Positions 15,134-24,926 of a DNA stretch of 42,087 bases are shown here, in pieces. This stretch comes from Phocoenobacter uteri (GTDB taxonomy: Bacteria; Pseudomonadota; Gammaproteobacteria; Enterobacterales; Pasteurellaceae), in contig NZ_UGTA01000002.1 in assembly GCF_900454895.1 (NCBI RefSeq), forward strand, positions 1 through 42,087. The letters are read 5' to 3'. Positions within the stretch are counted from its first letter, which is position 1. Every line of letters starts with the position of its first letter. A program made the position numbers and the translations under genes. The notes beneath the pieces are model-generated. The model did no database searches and had not been told where the DNA came from. It saw nothing but the letters and a program-made list of their open reading frames with translations.

Positions 15134-15772
15134 TTATCTTGGCATCTGTTTTGATTTGAATTTTTCTAAATCATCTTTTAGAAACCAAATTGGTGGAAGA
15201 GGAGGGTGAGAGTATTGAGAACCTTCAACCCAATTATTATTACCGTATTGAATAGGTAGTTCAATTCTAGTCCACTCATGGTTTTTTAAATCTATGCAAC
15301 TTTGTGGCATTTTTGGTGATATTCTATAGTAATATGAATAATCACAGTTTTTTCCACCATCACAAGATCTTTCAACTCTTCTTTGAATTTGAGCATTTAA
15401 GGATTTGGATGTGCATTCGTGAGGAAGGTGGATAATTACATTCGTCAAACTATCCATCCCTCTTTTTTGCTTTTCTTGGTCTAATCCTATTCTTGCTAGT
15501 ACATCTTTATCAATCCCTTTGTTGTCTTTGGGACATAAATTTAAAAAGTTCAGACGTTTTCTGATTAACCTATGTAATTTCTTATCTGTTATAGAGAAAT
15601 AACGTCTAATAGATGGAGTGCATTCATCAGGTCTTTTCCCGCTTGATAAACATAAAATTGCTTCACAAGCTAATCTAGGATCTCCAGTAAGAATTTCTCC
15701 ATTAGCGAGAGTATTATTAGATGATAGAATGATTAGCCCAGATAATATCAGAGATAGTTTCAAGTTTTTCAT
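15134..15772 (-). CDS. trbM: TrbM
   Basis: A 212-residue exported protein: signal peptide at 1-23 (ending near NTLA), then the TrbM signature LTGDPRLACEAILCLSSGKR with PDECTPSIRRYFSI (about 28-60). Several further cysteines suit periplasmic disulfides. TrbM is conserved in IncP-like systems, but its job is unknown. It follows trbL by 7 bp. RP4 TrbM is similar in length. Confidence 0.88.
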   Translation of the reverse strand: MKNLKLSLILSGLIILSSNNTLANGEILTGDPRLACEAILCLSSGKRPDECTPSIRRYFSITDKKLHRLIRKRLNFLNLCPKDNKGIDKDVLARIGLDQEKQKRGMDSLTNVIIHLPHECTSKSLNAQIQRRVERSCDGGKNCDYSYYYRISPKMPQSCIDLKNHEWTRIELPIQYGNNNWVEGSQYSHPPLPPIWFLKDDLEKFKSKQMPR

Positions 15773-15779
15773 AGTTTAC

Positions 15780-17474
15780 CTACCAGTCTTGTGTTTTATT
15801 TAAATTTTCGGCTGTTTGGCTTACTGCTTGTGTTATTGCAGAGCCTTTATTCTTCGGTGTTGTTTTTGATGTAGAACTTATATTTGGTGAAGAAATGCTA
15901 CCAGTACCTTCTGAGGCAGTATTAGCCTCTTTAATATTTGAAGCAATTTTTCCCATATATGAATTACTCACTAAATTATTCAATGAACCTTTTGCAGATT
16001 GAATTGCATCAGTCTTAATAGCTCCTCCAATTAATCCAGCAGCTTGAGTAGCTTGTTTCACTTTCTCTGAGAAAGATAATGGTTTTTGAGTTGAGCTTGA
16101 TTCACTATTTGAAATATTTTTTGAGTTATTATTCTGTTCTCCAGAATCATTCTTATATTCAGACTCTCTGTTATTTTCTGAAGAATCATTTAAATCTGAC
16201 ATAGATTCTCCGTCTCTTCCATCTTGTCCTGAAGAACCTTCTGAACCCTGCATTGATTCACCTGGCTCTCCAGAAGTACCATCTTGTCCTGAAGAACCCT
16301 CTGAGCCTTGCATTGATTCGCCTGAACTTCCAGAAGTACCATCTTGTCCTGAAGAACTGTTAGAACCTTGCATGGATTCATTAGCTCCTCCTTGTGTAGA
16401 AGATGCTACATCATCTGCGATATTAGATATATTAGGGGTAGAACTATCTTCAGTTCCTCCTGAGGCAGCATTCATTGCAGCACTGACTGTTTGTGCAGCA
16501 CCTCCAACATTTCCTACAGTGGCTTTTGCTAATGAGGCAGCAGCTCCAGCAAGGGCTGCTGATGCTGCTGTTGCCGCAGCAGCAAATCCTGCTAATGCCA
16601 TACCTGCACCACCAAAATTTGTATTGCCCGTAGCTCCATTAATTAGTCCACCTATCATTGGAGGAATTTTGCTTGAAGTAAGAAGTAGAAAGATTGATGT
16701 TAATAGCATAATAGCTAGGTTTTCAAAGCTAATATTACTTCCCATTAATGTTTTGTAATCAATCATGATATTTTTACCAGTAGTGACAATTAATATCATT
16801 GTAAATAACTGTAATCCTAGGCCAATAAGTGTTTTGTAGTAATTAATAGCCATATCGCTAGTCCATTTTGATCCTCCAAATCCTAAGACAAAGATTCCTG
16901 CATTTAAAGTAACATAAGCTGTGATTTGTAGAGTTACAAAACTAGCCGCAATATAGCATAATGCAATGAAGATAATTAAGGCAGTGAATATAATTATTGA
17001 ACTTTCTACAGGGCTCCAGAAAGATCCTTTTTTAGTTGTGGCAATGAAAAGATCATATCCTATATCGACTATGGATGATGCTGTGGTTGGGTTGTTATTT
17101 CCCCCTGCTTTATCTGCTAATTCCGTAAAGGAATCGATGATATCGCTACCAATGTCTGTCGCATTTATTAAGATATAATACATAAATCCAAAAAATACAA
17201 CAAATTTAATCAGCTCACCAAAAAGCTCTCCTATTTCCGCTTTTTTAATAAGCATATATCCTAGAGTCCAACTAAGACTGATAACTCCTAGACTATAAAA
17301 TAGGAATTTAGCAGCTATTATTATTTTTCCACTCCAAGTAGCTGCTTTATCTTTAAATTGCGTTACAACAGAATTTAGAACACTAGTATCAGCAGCTGCT
17401 TCTTGTGAGTATAATATAAGGAATATACCAAATAGAAGAAAAAATAAATTTAGGTATTTTTTGTTTATTGTCAT
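15780..17474 (-). CDS. trbL: TrbL, VirB6-like inner-membrane channel protein
   Basis: A 564-residue protein with a signal-like N-terminal helix, about six further membrane helices up to residue 280, an Ala/Gly-rich stretch (about 288-340) and a long hydrophilic tail. The tail holds a run of 20-residue repeats, each beginning ESMQGS and containing SSGQDG, and many Ser/Asn. TrbL/VirB6 forms part of the inner-membrane DNA path. Tail repeats of this kind are variable among TrbL proteins and may lie in the periplasm. It lies 12 bp after trbJ, leaving no room for trbK. Confidence 0.9.
   Translation of the reverse strand: MTINKKYLNLFFLLFGIFLILYSQEAAADTSVLNSVVTQFKDKAATWSGKIIIAAKFLFYSLGVISLSWTLGYMLIKKAEIGELFGELIKFVVFFGFMYYILINATDIGSDIIDSFTELADKAGGNNNPTTASSIVDIGYDLFIATTKKGSFWSPVESSIIIFTALIIFIALCYIAASFVTLQITAYVTLNAGIFVLGFGGSKWTSDMAINYYKTLIGLGLQLFTMILIVTTGKNIMIDYKTLMGSNISFENLAIMLLTSIFLLLTSSKIPPMIGGLINGATGNTNFGGAGMALAGFAAAATAASAALAGAAASLAKATVGNVGGAAQTVSAAMNAASGGTEDSSTPNISNIADDVASSTQGGANESMQGSNSSSGQDGTSGSSGESMQGSEGSSGQDGTSGEPGESMQGSEGSSGQDGRDGESMSDLNDSSENNRESEYKNDSGEQNNNSKNISNSESSSTQKPLSFSEKVKQATQAAGLIGGAIKTDAIQSAKGSLNNLVSNSYMGKIASNIKEANTASEGTGSISSPNISSTSKTTPKNKGSAITQAVSQTAENLNKTQDW
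16221..16380. repeat. 60-bp tandem repeat in trbL
   Basis: Nearly three head-to-tail units of 60 bp, each containing CATCTTGTCCTGAAGAA and GCATTGATTC-type segments, encode the 20-residue repeats of the TrbL tail. Units are in frame, so copy-number changes would lengthen or shorten the protein without breaking it. Confidence 0.9.
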
Positions 17475-17486
17475 TGCATTTTCCTT

Positions 17487-18230
17487 TTAAGGTCTTAGCC
17501 CCATGGTATTGCCTGTAGCATGTAATTTATTTGTAGCCCCTTCTATTTGAGCTTGTCTGCTTGCTGAGACTTGTTGTGCCACATTTAGAGCTTTCATTTG
17601 AGTTAAAAGAATCGCTCTTAATTGTAATATTTGATTACTTTGTTCAGCAGCAAGTTGATTAGCATATTGTAATGCTGCCATTTGACCTTGGGCAGATTGA
17701 GCATTTGATTGTAAATTTTGTAGTTTACGGGCATCTCTATTTAGTTGTTCTTGTTGAAAATCGATTCCTTTGTATAAATCTTCATTTGCCCTATTTTGCA
17801 ATTTTGAAAAAATTTCTCTTTGTTCTTTAAATTCTTCAATACAGTCTTGAGGAGTATAGTAACAATTAGCATTTTGATAATAACTTATATCCTTGAAACG
17901 TTTTAAATATTCATTTACTCCCCCCATTTGGTTTTGAAGGTTCTGTAAGGCATTAACAGTTCTTTGAAGATCTTGCATAGTTTGTTGAGCTTCTGCCCAT
18001 ATGTAAGCAGCAGGAGCTAAGCTATTTCTCAATTGATTCTCATATTGTAATAGTTGAGTTCTATATTCTTGAATTTGCTTTTGGTATTGATGAACTGTAT
18101 TTAATGCACTTATTGTACTTTGTACAACATTCAATCCATCGAAAGTAGGTATTCCTCCAGCAGTGGATTTTACTGAAATACTTGAAAGAACTAATATTGC
18201 TAAAAGACTTTTTAATTTAAATGTTTTCAT
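17487..18230 (-). CDS. trbJ: TrbJ, VirB5-like pilus-tip protein
   Basis: A 247-residue exported protein. A signal peptide (about 1-24) is followed by IPTFDGLNVVQSTISALNTV and then a nearly all-helical, Gln-rich body (many QLQNLQ-type stretches) typical of TrbJ/VirB5. Two cysteines in NCYYTPQDC (about 122-130) may form a disulfide. It is needed for pilus formation and probably sits at the tip. It lies 15 bp after trbI. Confidence 0.88.
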   Translation of the reverse strand: MKTFKLKSLLAILVLSSISVKSTAGGIPTFDGLNVVQSTISALNTVHQYQKQIQEYRTQLLQYENQLRNSLAPAAYIWAEAQQTMQDLQRTVNALQNLQNQMGGVNEYLKRFKDISYYQNANCYYTPQDCIEEFKEQREIFSKLQNRANEDLYKGIDFQQEQLNRDARKLQNLQSNAQSAQGQMAALQYANQLAAEQSNQILQLRAILLTQMKALNVAQQVSASRQAQIEGATNKLHATGNTMGLRP

Positions 18231-18245
18231 TTTTTACCTCATCAT

Positions 18246-19631
18246 TTAGTATGCGTAGTTTTTGTATGGTGATTTAAATGAAAGATCTTTTACAACAACT
18301 ACATTAAATTGATAACCTGGTCTAATTTCTAATGTTGGAGCAATATTAATATTTTTTTGTAACATCTGAACAATTACTTGCCCCATATTTTGTCCTAGAG
18401 ATTGGCTGAGAATATCTCCAGCACTCTCTTTATTAGAAGAAGAACTATTTTTTTGAGAATAAGATACTCCAGCCGTAATACCAGACATTAATAAAGCTGA
18501 TGAAAATATTCTGAAATAGTGGTTATTTACTTGGTCGTTAAATCCTGCGTAGCCAGAAGAATCTGAGCCAGGCATACTACCAATATCTTGTGCTCTTCCA
18601 TCAGGGTATATTATACGCTGCCATGCAACTAAAACTCTTTCTTGTCCATATGCAATATCACTTGTATATTTTCCTACTAAACGAGCTCCTTGAGGTATAA
18701 GTAGATATTTACCTGTAGCAGTATCAAATATATTTTGAGATACTTGAGCTAAAATCTGTCCTGGTAAATCAGAATTTATACCACTTATCATAACTGCAGG
18801 TATAACAAATCCAGCTCTTAGTTCAAATGGTTTAGGCGTTTCTAATGGGGCATTAATATTCCAACGAGAACTTGAACCATTGAATTGTTGAATATCATTT
18901 TGTCCTTGATTATTTGAGAATGTTGTATATTCTGAATTAGAAATATTATTTTCGGTTGCTCCAACCATTTGTGCTTGAACCATTCGCATTTGCTCTTGAT
19001 ATGATGCTGTTGCATCAGCACTGCTTGATGCTTCAGTGGCTTGTCTTCTAATTGCAGCCATCTGAGATAGCATTTCATCTCTTGTTAAGTTTTCTGATGA
19101 GCCATTACTAGAGAAATTAGAATTGAAGTCAGAAACATTGCTTTTAGAATATTGTGCATTACGTTCTCGTTCCCTCTGTGCTCTGAGTAATTCTTCTTTA
19201 TATGGATCGATATCTCTATCTTTGTAAATAATAGTTGGCTTATCTGGAATTGTTGGAATATCTATTGCTTGCTGATTTGCTCCCTCTTTATTCTGTTTAA
19301 TATTAGATTTTTCAGGTGAAATATTATTTTCTGGTGTTTTCTGACTTGATTTAACAACACCAGAAGGTGCATTTTTTAAAATACTGTTAGCATATTGGGA
19401 TGTGTCTTTAAAGTATCCAGTAGAATCATCCTTTTTGCTAGGTTCTGAAATTTGATTATTAGCTCTTTCCAAACTTACAATCGCCATTACAATTAAAAAT
19501 AATACACCTAAAATACCAATGATAATTAAAGGTACTTTATTAGCTCTTTTCACACCACCTAATGAAGATGTTTTTGATGGGGATGAGTTTGGTGACATAT
19601 CATCAATTTGCTGTTTTTTAAATAAATTCAT
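18246..19631 (-). CDS. trbI: TrbI, VirB10-like envelope-spanning scaffold
   Basis: A 461-residue VirB10/TrbI protein. A short cytoplasmic N-terminus precedes one membrane helix (about 34-54), then a long disordered Ser/Asn/Gln region and the conserved C-terminal beta-barrel part (about 255-460) with LIPQGARLVGKYTSDIAYGQ and VAWQRIIYPDG. It links inner and outer membrane complexes. Only one base separates it from trbH, a sign of coupling. Confidence 0.92.
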   Translation of the reverse strand: MNLFKKQQIDDMSPNSSPSKTSSLGGVKRANKVPLIIIGILGVLFLIVMAIVSLERANNQISEPSKKDDSTGYFKDTSQYANSILKNAPSGVVKSSQKTPENNISPEKSNIKQNKEGANQQAIDIPTIPDKPTIIYKDRDIDPYKEELLRAQRERERNAQYSKSNVSDFNSNFSSNGSSENLTRDEMLSQMAAIRRQATEASSSADATASYQEQMRMVQAQMVGATENNISNSEYTTFSNNQGQNDIQQFNGSSSRWNINAPLETPKPFELRAGFVIPAVMISGINSDLPGQILAQVSQNIFDTATGKYLLIPQGARLVGKYTSDIAYGQERVLVAWQRIIYPDGRAQDIGSMPGSDSSGYAGFNDQVNNHYFRIFSSALLMSGITAGVSYSQKNSSSSNKESAGDILSQSLGQNMGQVIVQMLQKNINIAPTLEIRPGYQFNVVVVKDLSFKSPYKNYAY

Positions 19632-19632
19632 T

Positions 19633-20073
19633 TTAGTTACCTTTTACCCAGTTTCCTATTTTTTGAAATTTACCTTCATCAATAGAATAAGCTCTACTAA
19701 ATATTGCTTCAGGTAAATATACCGTTACCCTGTAGCTTTTTGTATCTAATTTATCTACGATGTAGCTGAGTGGTAAGGTGGATAGCCCAATATCTTGATT
19801 ATTTCCAGTATTAGAATTTACAACTTTAAGTTGAATAGCAAATCCTTTTTGGCGTAAATTATCTTGTAACATAAGGCCAAAGTGATCTGATGGTGGTATG
19901 CTATTTTTAAATTTAAATAAAGTTGTTGCTGGTGAATAAAAGCTATTTAGTTGTTCAGTAACATCTTGAGCCATTGCAGATGAAATATCTACTGAAGCAT
20001 TGGAATAATTACCAAATTTAGATGAACATCCAACTAATACAATACACATAATACTAAGTATAAATTTCTTCAT
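19633..20073 (-). CDS. trbH: TrbH lipoprotein (VirB7-like)
   Basis: A 146-residue lipoprotein with lipobox LVGC, Cys16. Placed between trbG and trbI it matches TrbH, which stabilises TrbG at the outer membrane. The mature domain (about 35-140) is beta-rich and contains LPLSYIVDKLD. Gap to trbG 11 bp. Confidence 0.85.
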   Translation of the reverse strand: MKKFILSIMCIVLVGCSSKFGNYSNASVDISSAMAQDVTEQLNSFYSPATTLFKFKNSIPPSDHFGLMLQDNLRQKGFAIQLKVVNSNTGNNQDIGLSTLPLSYIVDKLDTKSYRVTVYLPEAIFSRAYSIDEGKFQKIGNWVKGN

Positions 20074-20084
20074 TTGTTATTCCT

Positions 20085-20930
20085 CTATTTTTTACTAATA
20101 GTGATTTTTTGTTGATTGCTACCAACTCCAGAAACAAGGATTACCTTATTAAAAATACCATCAACAATATATTTATTATTAATTACTCTATAATTAACAA
20201 CGGCGGTGGTATCTGATTTAAATATACTTCCTGAATTTTTTAAAACTAATAGGGCTGGAGCATCTCCTGTACTTATCTTATTAGGCATCTGTATTGTTGT
20301 TTGTTGACCATTATCATAAACTCTTATAGGTCTCCAAGAGGCGTTACCAGAAATATTATATTCAAAGTTTAGGTTATCAATATTTCCACTTCCATCAGGA
20401 AGAGTTGTTCTTTCAATGTGTTTTTGTCTATCGGCATTGATCTTAGCAATTTGTTCATTTAAGTCTTCAGGATAAATGAAAGATACATTAGATACATATT
20501 TTTTAGATGTTGATTTTAAATTGAGATGATAAGATCTTCTATCTGTAGATATAATAAGATTTGTAGATAGATTCTTATCATATGGTTTGATAATAATATG
20601 TACTTGTTTATTGCTTCCTGAGCCAGTAATAGTAGGGGATATATCCCATCTAATGCTATCACCTATATTTATGTTATTAACTCGTTCCCCTGGTTCAAGT
20701 GCTATGTCTGTAACTCTGAATATAGATGTAACAATATATGGTTGTGATGAACCATATACAAATTTAACTCCATTTTTTCCTAAAAGTGGTTTTGTGTATG
20801 GAGAGCCATTTCTCCATTTTTGAGATAAATTAACAGCTTGTCTTTCTTGTATATTTAATCCTTGAGATAAAGCAATAGATGAATATCCCATAATTGTTAT
20901 TAAAGCGGTATATTTGAAAATATTTTTCAT
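20085..20930 (-). CDS. trbG: TrbG, VirB9-like outer-membrane complex protein
   Basis: A 281-residue protein with a signal peptide (about 1-22) and the VirB9/TrbG fold: KFVYGSSQPYIVTSIFRVTD, PGERVNNINIGDSIRW and HIIIKPYDKNLSTNLIIST in the N-terminal domain, and NFEYNISGNASWRPIRVYDN in the C-terminal domain. It forms the outer-membrane core with TrbI and TrbH. It is 31 bp after trbF. Confidence 0.9.
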   Translation of the reverse strand: MKNIFKYTALITIMGYSSIALSQGLNIQERQAVNLSQKWRNGSPYTKPLLGKNGVKFVYGSSQPYIVTSIFRVTDIALEPGERVNNINIGDSIRWDISPTITGSGSNKQVHIIIKPYDKNLSTNLIISTDRRSYHLNLKSTSKKYVSNVSFIYPEDLNEQIAKINADRQKHIERTTLPDGSGNIDNLNFEYNISGNASWRPIRVYDNGQQTTIQMPNKISTGDAPALLVLKNSGSIFKSDTTAVVNYRVINNKYIVDGIFNKVILVSGVGSNQQKITISKK

Positions 20931-20961
20931 TTGTAATTTCCTCTAAAATATATGAATATAG

Positions 20962-21660
20962 TTATTGAATTTCTTCAGATAAAGCATAACTTTGAATAAA
21001 TATCCCTAATGGATTACGTCTTATTTCGTCTTCTGTCGTGTCATTCGTATTTTCTTTAACAATTACTTGTATAATCCCAGTTCTTCGAGTTGTACCTAAG
21101 TCATCCCCATTATGTGATCTAACATGTTCAAGCCATGTAACTTGCCAGCTTTTTTTGGTTTGAGGTAATACTGACAATATTTCGCAATTAACAATTACTT
21201 TTTCTGCTCGATGAAATGGATTGCTTTTGTCATCTGAAAAAAATTCATTTGTTTGTTTTATTCCAGGAGTATTATCTAGCAAGTGATAGTAAACCTTTCT
21301 AATTGCTCTTTTTTGAAGTTCGCTATCTGGAGTGACTAGTCTTAAATTAGAAATAAACTCGGCTAATGTTGCTTTAATAATTCTAGGGTCTGTTGGGATT
21401 GCTCTTTGAGCTATTTTACTAGTCATGCTTTGACCAAGCTGATTGACTTCAACTATATAAGGAATAAACTTACTTTCTTTTTTTTCAGCAACATATCCTC
21501 CAGCCAATATAGCAACTATAAATAACGCCGAAAGAGAAGCTATTTGCCACATTCTCGTATTAGATTTTTCTTTTTCCTCATTGCTTCTATAGTTGATACG
21601 AGCATCAATATAAGGATTGTTTGTCTCTTTAATTTTTTCAGAACGTTCTTTATGAAACAT
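20962..21660 (-). CDS. trbF: TrbF, VirB8-like assembly protein
   Basis: A 232-residue bitopic protein. A cytoplasmic N-terminus (NPYIDARINYRSNEEK) precedes one membrane helix (about 38-60), then a periplasmic NTF2-like domain with YIVEVNQLGQ and VTWLEHVRSHNGD. The VirB8-like protein nucleates channel assembly. It follows trbE by 12 bp. Confidence 0.9.
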   Translation of the reverse strand: MFHKERSEKIKETNNPYIDARINYRSNEEKEKSNTRMWQIASLSALFIVAILAGGYVAEKKESKFIPYIVEVNQLGQSMTSKIAQRAIPTDPRIIKATLAEFISNLRLVTPDSELQKRAIRKVYYHLLDNTPGIKQTNEFFSDDKSNPFHRAEKVIVNCEILSVLPQTKKSWQVTWLEHVRSHNGDDLGTTRRTGIIQVIVKENTNDTTEDEIRRNPLGIFIQSYALSEEIQ

Positions 21661-21672
21661 TGAATTTATCCC

Positions 21673-24225
21673 CTAGTTGTAATTTTGATAATGTTGTAAT
21701 GAAATATTTTTTTCAAATAGCCAAGCATTAATCCAGTCTTCGCCATGTTTAGCTTCTAATTTTTTTATAGTAGCTATACTATCTTTGTCAGAAGAACCTA
21801 CAAATGCTAATTGTAATTTACCCAAAGCTAGATTAAATAATCTATGTCCTTTTGGTGATGAATAATAGTAATCATGTTTAGGTCGGCTATTTGCTAAAAT
21901 CTCAATTTGTCTTATATTTAGCCCCATGTTTTTATAAATTGCGGCCGTTTCTTCTACTAAAGCATTAGGATTTGGTAAAAATATTTTAGTTGGAGTACTT
22001 TCTAATAAAGTATCAAAAATACTCGATCTTGAGGCATCTGCTAACGATTGTGTAGCCAGTACAACTGTTGTATTTGCTTTTCTTAACACTTTGAACCATT
22101 CTCTAATTTTTTCTTTGAACATCTCATGGGAAAGCATTAACCAAGCTTCATCTAAAATTATTAATCCTGGCTGTCCTTTTAAAGCTATTTCAATACGTCT
22201 AAAAATATATTGTAGTACTGGTACTGCAAATCTAGGTTGAAGTCTCATCAGTTCTTCAACTTCAAAACACATAAAATTTGAGATAGATAAATTGTCTTTT
22301 TCTGCATCAAAGATACTTCCCATCTGCCCTTCAATTGTATAGTCATTAATAGCATCTCTAATTTTATTGTCTTGAATAAGATTTTTAAAATCAGTCATTG
22401 TATGGTTATTATTTTCATACATATTCATCAAGGTTGATGAAATCTGTATTCTCATTTCAATACTGACATTCAAATCATTTAGATTTAAAATTTCTTCAAT
22501 CCATGTTGCTGCCCAAGCTCTATCTGAAGCTGTATCAAGATATTGAAGCGGACAAAATGCTAAAATTGAGTTATCAGAATTTCCTAATTCAAAATGATCA
22601 CCTCCACAGGCTTTTGTTAAAGGATACATAGACATTCCTTTATCAAAAGCAAATATACTTGCTTTAGGATAACGTCTAAATTGAGCTGCAATAGTTGCAA
22701 GAAGAGTTGATTTACCTGCACCAGTAGGCCCAAATATTAGAGTATGTCCCACATCTCCTACATGGAGATTTAGTCTAAAAGGAGAGTATCCAGTTGTAAC
22801 GCAGTGCATTAGAGCTGGTGAATTTGCGGGAAATAAAGGGCAAGGAGCATTTTCACTTCCTGTCCATATAGAAGATGTTGGTATCATATCTGCAAAATTG
22901 AGAGTATGAACAATAGGACGGCGGATATTTTCAAAACCATGTCCTGGTAAGCTACCTAAGTAAGCTTCAATAGTATTGATTGTTTCTATTCTTGCATTAA
23001 ATCCTAGTGAAGATATCTCTTTACTTATAGCTCTAGCATCATCTTCAATTCTTTGTCTATTTGAACTCATCAATATAATGGTTGTAGTTAAGAATCCTTG
23101 AGATATAATTCCTTGTTTAGTTTCAGCTAATGCATCATCAGCATCTTGTACCATAGCTAATGCGTCTTGATCTACTTTTCCAGTATTGGTATTAAACATC
23201 TGGTCAAAAAAACCTCTAGTTTTTTGTTTCCATTTTTTGCGATATTTTTCTAATAATGCTTCTGCCTCAAATTGATCCATAAATATGAAACGACTTGACC
23301 ATCTATAAATTGTTGGATATTGAGCTAATTTATTTAAAATTCCTGGAGATGATTCTGATGGAAATCCGTCAATAGCCACAACCTGAATAAATTGATCTCC
23401 TATTTTAGGTATTACGCCTCCAATAAACTCTTGTGCTCCAATTAATTTATCTAGATAAATAGGATTATCTGGTAATTGAATTGGTTGATGTTTTCCTGTT
23501 ATACAAAATTGTAACCAGCTAAGGAAACTATCGTGAGTAATATTTTTACCTTCTTCAGTTACTTTCTTAATACCTTTTAGGCGATTTAGACTGAAAGCGG
23601 TAGATAGACTAGATTCTAAATCCGCAATATCTTTTTTAAATTTAGTTAATAAAGATATAGTTTTTTGTTTATTTGACAACTCTTCTTTATCATCATCAAA
23701 CATTAGGTCAGAAAATTTTTGTTCAGCTGTTCTTGGTGGGGTATATGTAACAGTCAAAACAAATGAACTTTCATATAAATTTCCTATATGCTGGAATATT
23801 CTTCTTCTTTCTTCATCCATTGCATTTGATACTTCATCGGGGAAGTAGCTTTGCCCAGGATTAGGGTAGCTAGCAGACTCTGTTCGATAGGAATCTATAT
23901 GAAACATCCAGCCAGATCCTAATTTACTTATTGCTAAATTGATTCTAGCACTCATAGCATTTCGCTCTTGAACAGTTGCTGATGCAGAATCAATACCCCT
24001 ATATTCCCAAGCGGCCATAAAAGAACCATTTTTATTTATAATAATGCCATCATCAACCATTGCCGAATAATTTAGTAGATCAACAAACCCCTCGTCTTTG
24101 TGACGATATTTGCTTAATTTAATTTGTTTATTAGATTCTACTAACTGAATCATTAATAACACCAGAATTAAAATTCCGATCATACTTATTACAATAGTAA
24201 TCGTAGTTATATTTATGTCATTCAT
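21673..24225 (-). CDS. trbE: TrbE, VirB4 ATPase
   Basis: An 850-residue VirB4/TrbE ATPase, the same length class as RP4 TrbE. An N-terminal membrane helix (about 8-27) precedes the accessory domain; Walker A is GPTGAGKST at 499-507, Walker B is LIILDEAWLML near 690, and VVLATQSLADA follows. It powers pilus assembly and substrate transfer. Its ATG shares one base with the trbD stop. Confidence 0.95.
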   Translation of the reverse strand: MNDINITTITIVISMIGILILVLLMIQLVESNKQIKLSKYRHKDEGFVDLLNYSAMVDDGIIINKNGSFMAAWEYRGIDSASATVQERNAMSARINLAISKLGSGWMFHIDSYRTESASYPNPGQSYFPDEVSNAMDEERRRIFQHIGNLYESSFVLTVTYTPPRTAEQKFSDLMFDDDKEELSNKQKTISLLTKFKKDIADLESSLSTAFSLNRLKGIKKVTEEGKNITHDSFLSWLQFCITGKHQPIQLPDNPIYLDKLIGAQEFIGGVIPKIGDQFIQVVAIDGFPSESSPGILNKLAQYPTIYRWSSRFIFMDQFEAEALLEKYRKKWKQKTRGFFDQMFNTNTGKVDQDALAMVQDADDALAETKQGIISQGFLTTTIILMSSNRQRIEDDARAISKEISSLGFNARIETINTIEAYLGSLPGHGFENIRRPIVHTLNFADMIPTSSIWTGSENAPCPLFPANSPALMHCVTTGYSPFRLNLHVGDVGHTLIFGPTGAGKSTLLATIAAQFRRYPKASIFAFDKGMSMYPLTKACGGDHFELGNSDNSILAFCPLQYLDTASDRAWAATWIEEILNLNDLNVSIEMRIQISSTLMNMYENNNHTMTDFKNLIQDNKIRDAINDYTIEGQMGSIFDAEKDNLSISNFMCFEVEELMRLQPRFAVPVLQYIFRRIEIALKGQPGLIILDEAWLMLSHEMFKEKIREWFKVLRKANTTVVLATQSLADASRSSIFDTLLESTPTKIFLPNPNALVEETAAIYKNMGLNIRQIEILANSRPKHDYYYSSPKGHRLFNLALGKLQLAFVGSSDKDSIATIKKLEAKHGEDWINAWLFEKNISLQHYQNYN

Positions 24226-24533
24226 TATTTTCTCTCTTTAGTATTTAATCTGAATGGGGTGCTATTTGAACAATAAAATGATTTATACTTTAAGCTTCTT
24301 ATATAGATGTTTCTCATAAGAGGATCTGCTTTTGCTATTTTTCTTAAAGAAAATAAACCACCGAACCAAATGATTATTGCGTATAAAGTGGAATACCAGG
24401 TTTGAGCTGAAAAAATTAATGCAAAAGCAAGTAATCCAGTAAACATAACAAGTTCTCTATCACCACCAAGAAAAAGAGAAACTCTATTACCTACTTTCCT
24501 AATTAAAATTTTTCTGACATCTTGCTTTTGCAT
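24225..24533 (-). CDS. trbD: TrbD, VirB3-like
   Basis: A 102-residue inner-membrane protein with one or two hydrophobic helices (about 29-60). The front part IRKVGNRVSLFLGGDRELVM is typical of TrbD. It works next to TrbE at the base of the channel. Gap to trbC 16 bp. Confidence 0.88.
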   Translation of the reverse strand: MQKQDVRKILIRKVGNRVSLFLGGDRELVMFTGLLAFALIFSAQTWYSTLYAIIIWFGGLFSLRKIAKADPLMRNIYIRSLKYKSFYCSNSTPFRLNTKERK

Positions 24534-24549
24534 ATTTTATTTTCCTTTA

Positions 24550-24915
24550 TCAGTTTGTAAGATTAGGTTTAATCATCATGGTAATTTCTGCTCCAGTACC
24601 TGTAATTGATGATAATAAGTTTTGAGCTCCGACAAGTAATGCTGCGACAAGAACAACAAAAACTAAAGTTTTTAAGAAACCATTTATTTCTCCACCAAAA
24701 ATAAGTAGAGCTCCTGCTCCAACAATACCTACGATAGATAATGTAAATGCAACTGGTCCTGTTACTGAATTTCTAACTTTGGTTAGCCATCCTTCATAAG
24801 GAAGTCCACCACCACTAGTAGCTGAAGCATGAGCCTCTGGGGAAATAAGTAAAAAAAGTATAAAAATTGATGCTAATACAAATAGAATTGTTTGATTTTT
24901 AGTTGATAAAGTCAT
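24550..24915 (-). CDS. trbC: TrbC, cyclic pilin (VirB2-like)
   Basis: A 121-residue prepilin. The signal peptide ends near HASA; the mature part starts SGGGLPYEGWLTKVRNSVTG, nearly the sequence I recall for the RP4 pilin, and has two membrane helices. In RP4 the mature pilin ends shortly after a GAEI box, which is present here (TGTGAEI), and TraF joins the two ends. This plasmid has TraF, so cyclic pili are expected. Gap to trbB 11 bp. Confidence 0.93.
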   Translation of the reverse strand: MTLSTKNQTILFVLASIFILFLLISPEAHASATSGGGLPYEGWLTKVRNSVTGPVAFTLSIVGIVGAGALLIFGGEINGFLKTLVFVVLVAALLVGAQNLLSSITGTGAEITMMIKPNLTN

Positions 24916-24926
24916 GACTATTTATC

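Noticed and set aside
16372..16758. 128-codon plus-strand frame opposite trbL
   Set aside because: A shadow of the Ala-rich trbL coding region; no ribosome site and no plausible neighbours.
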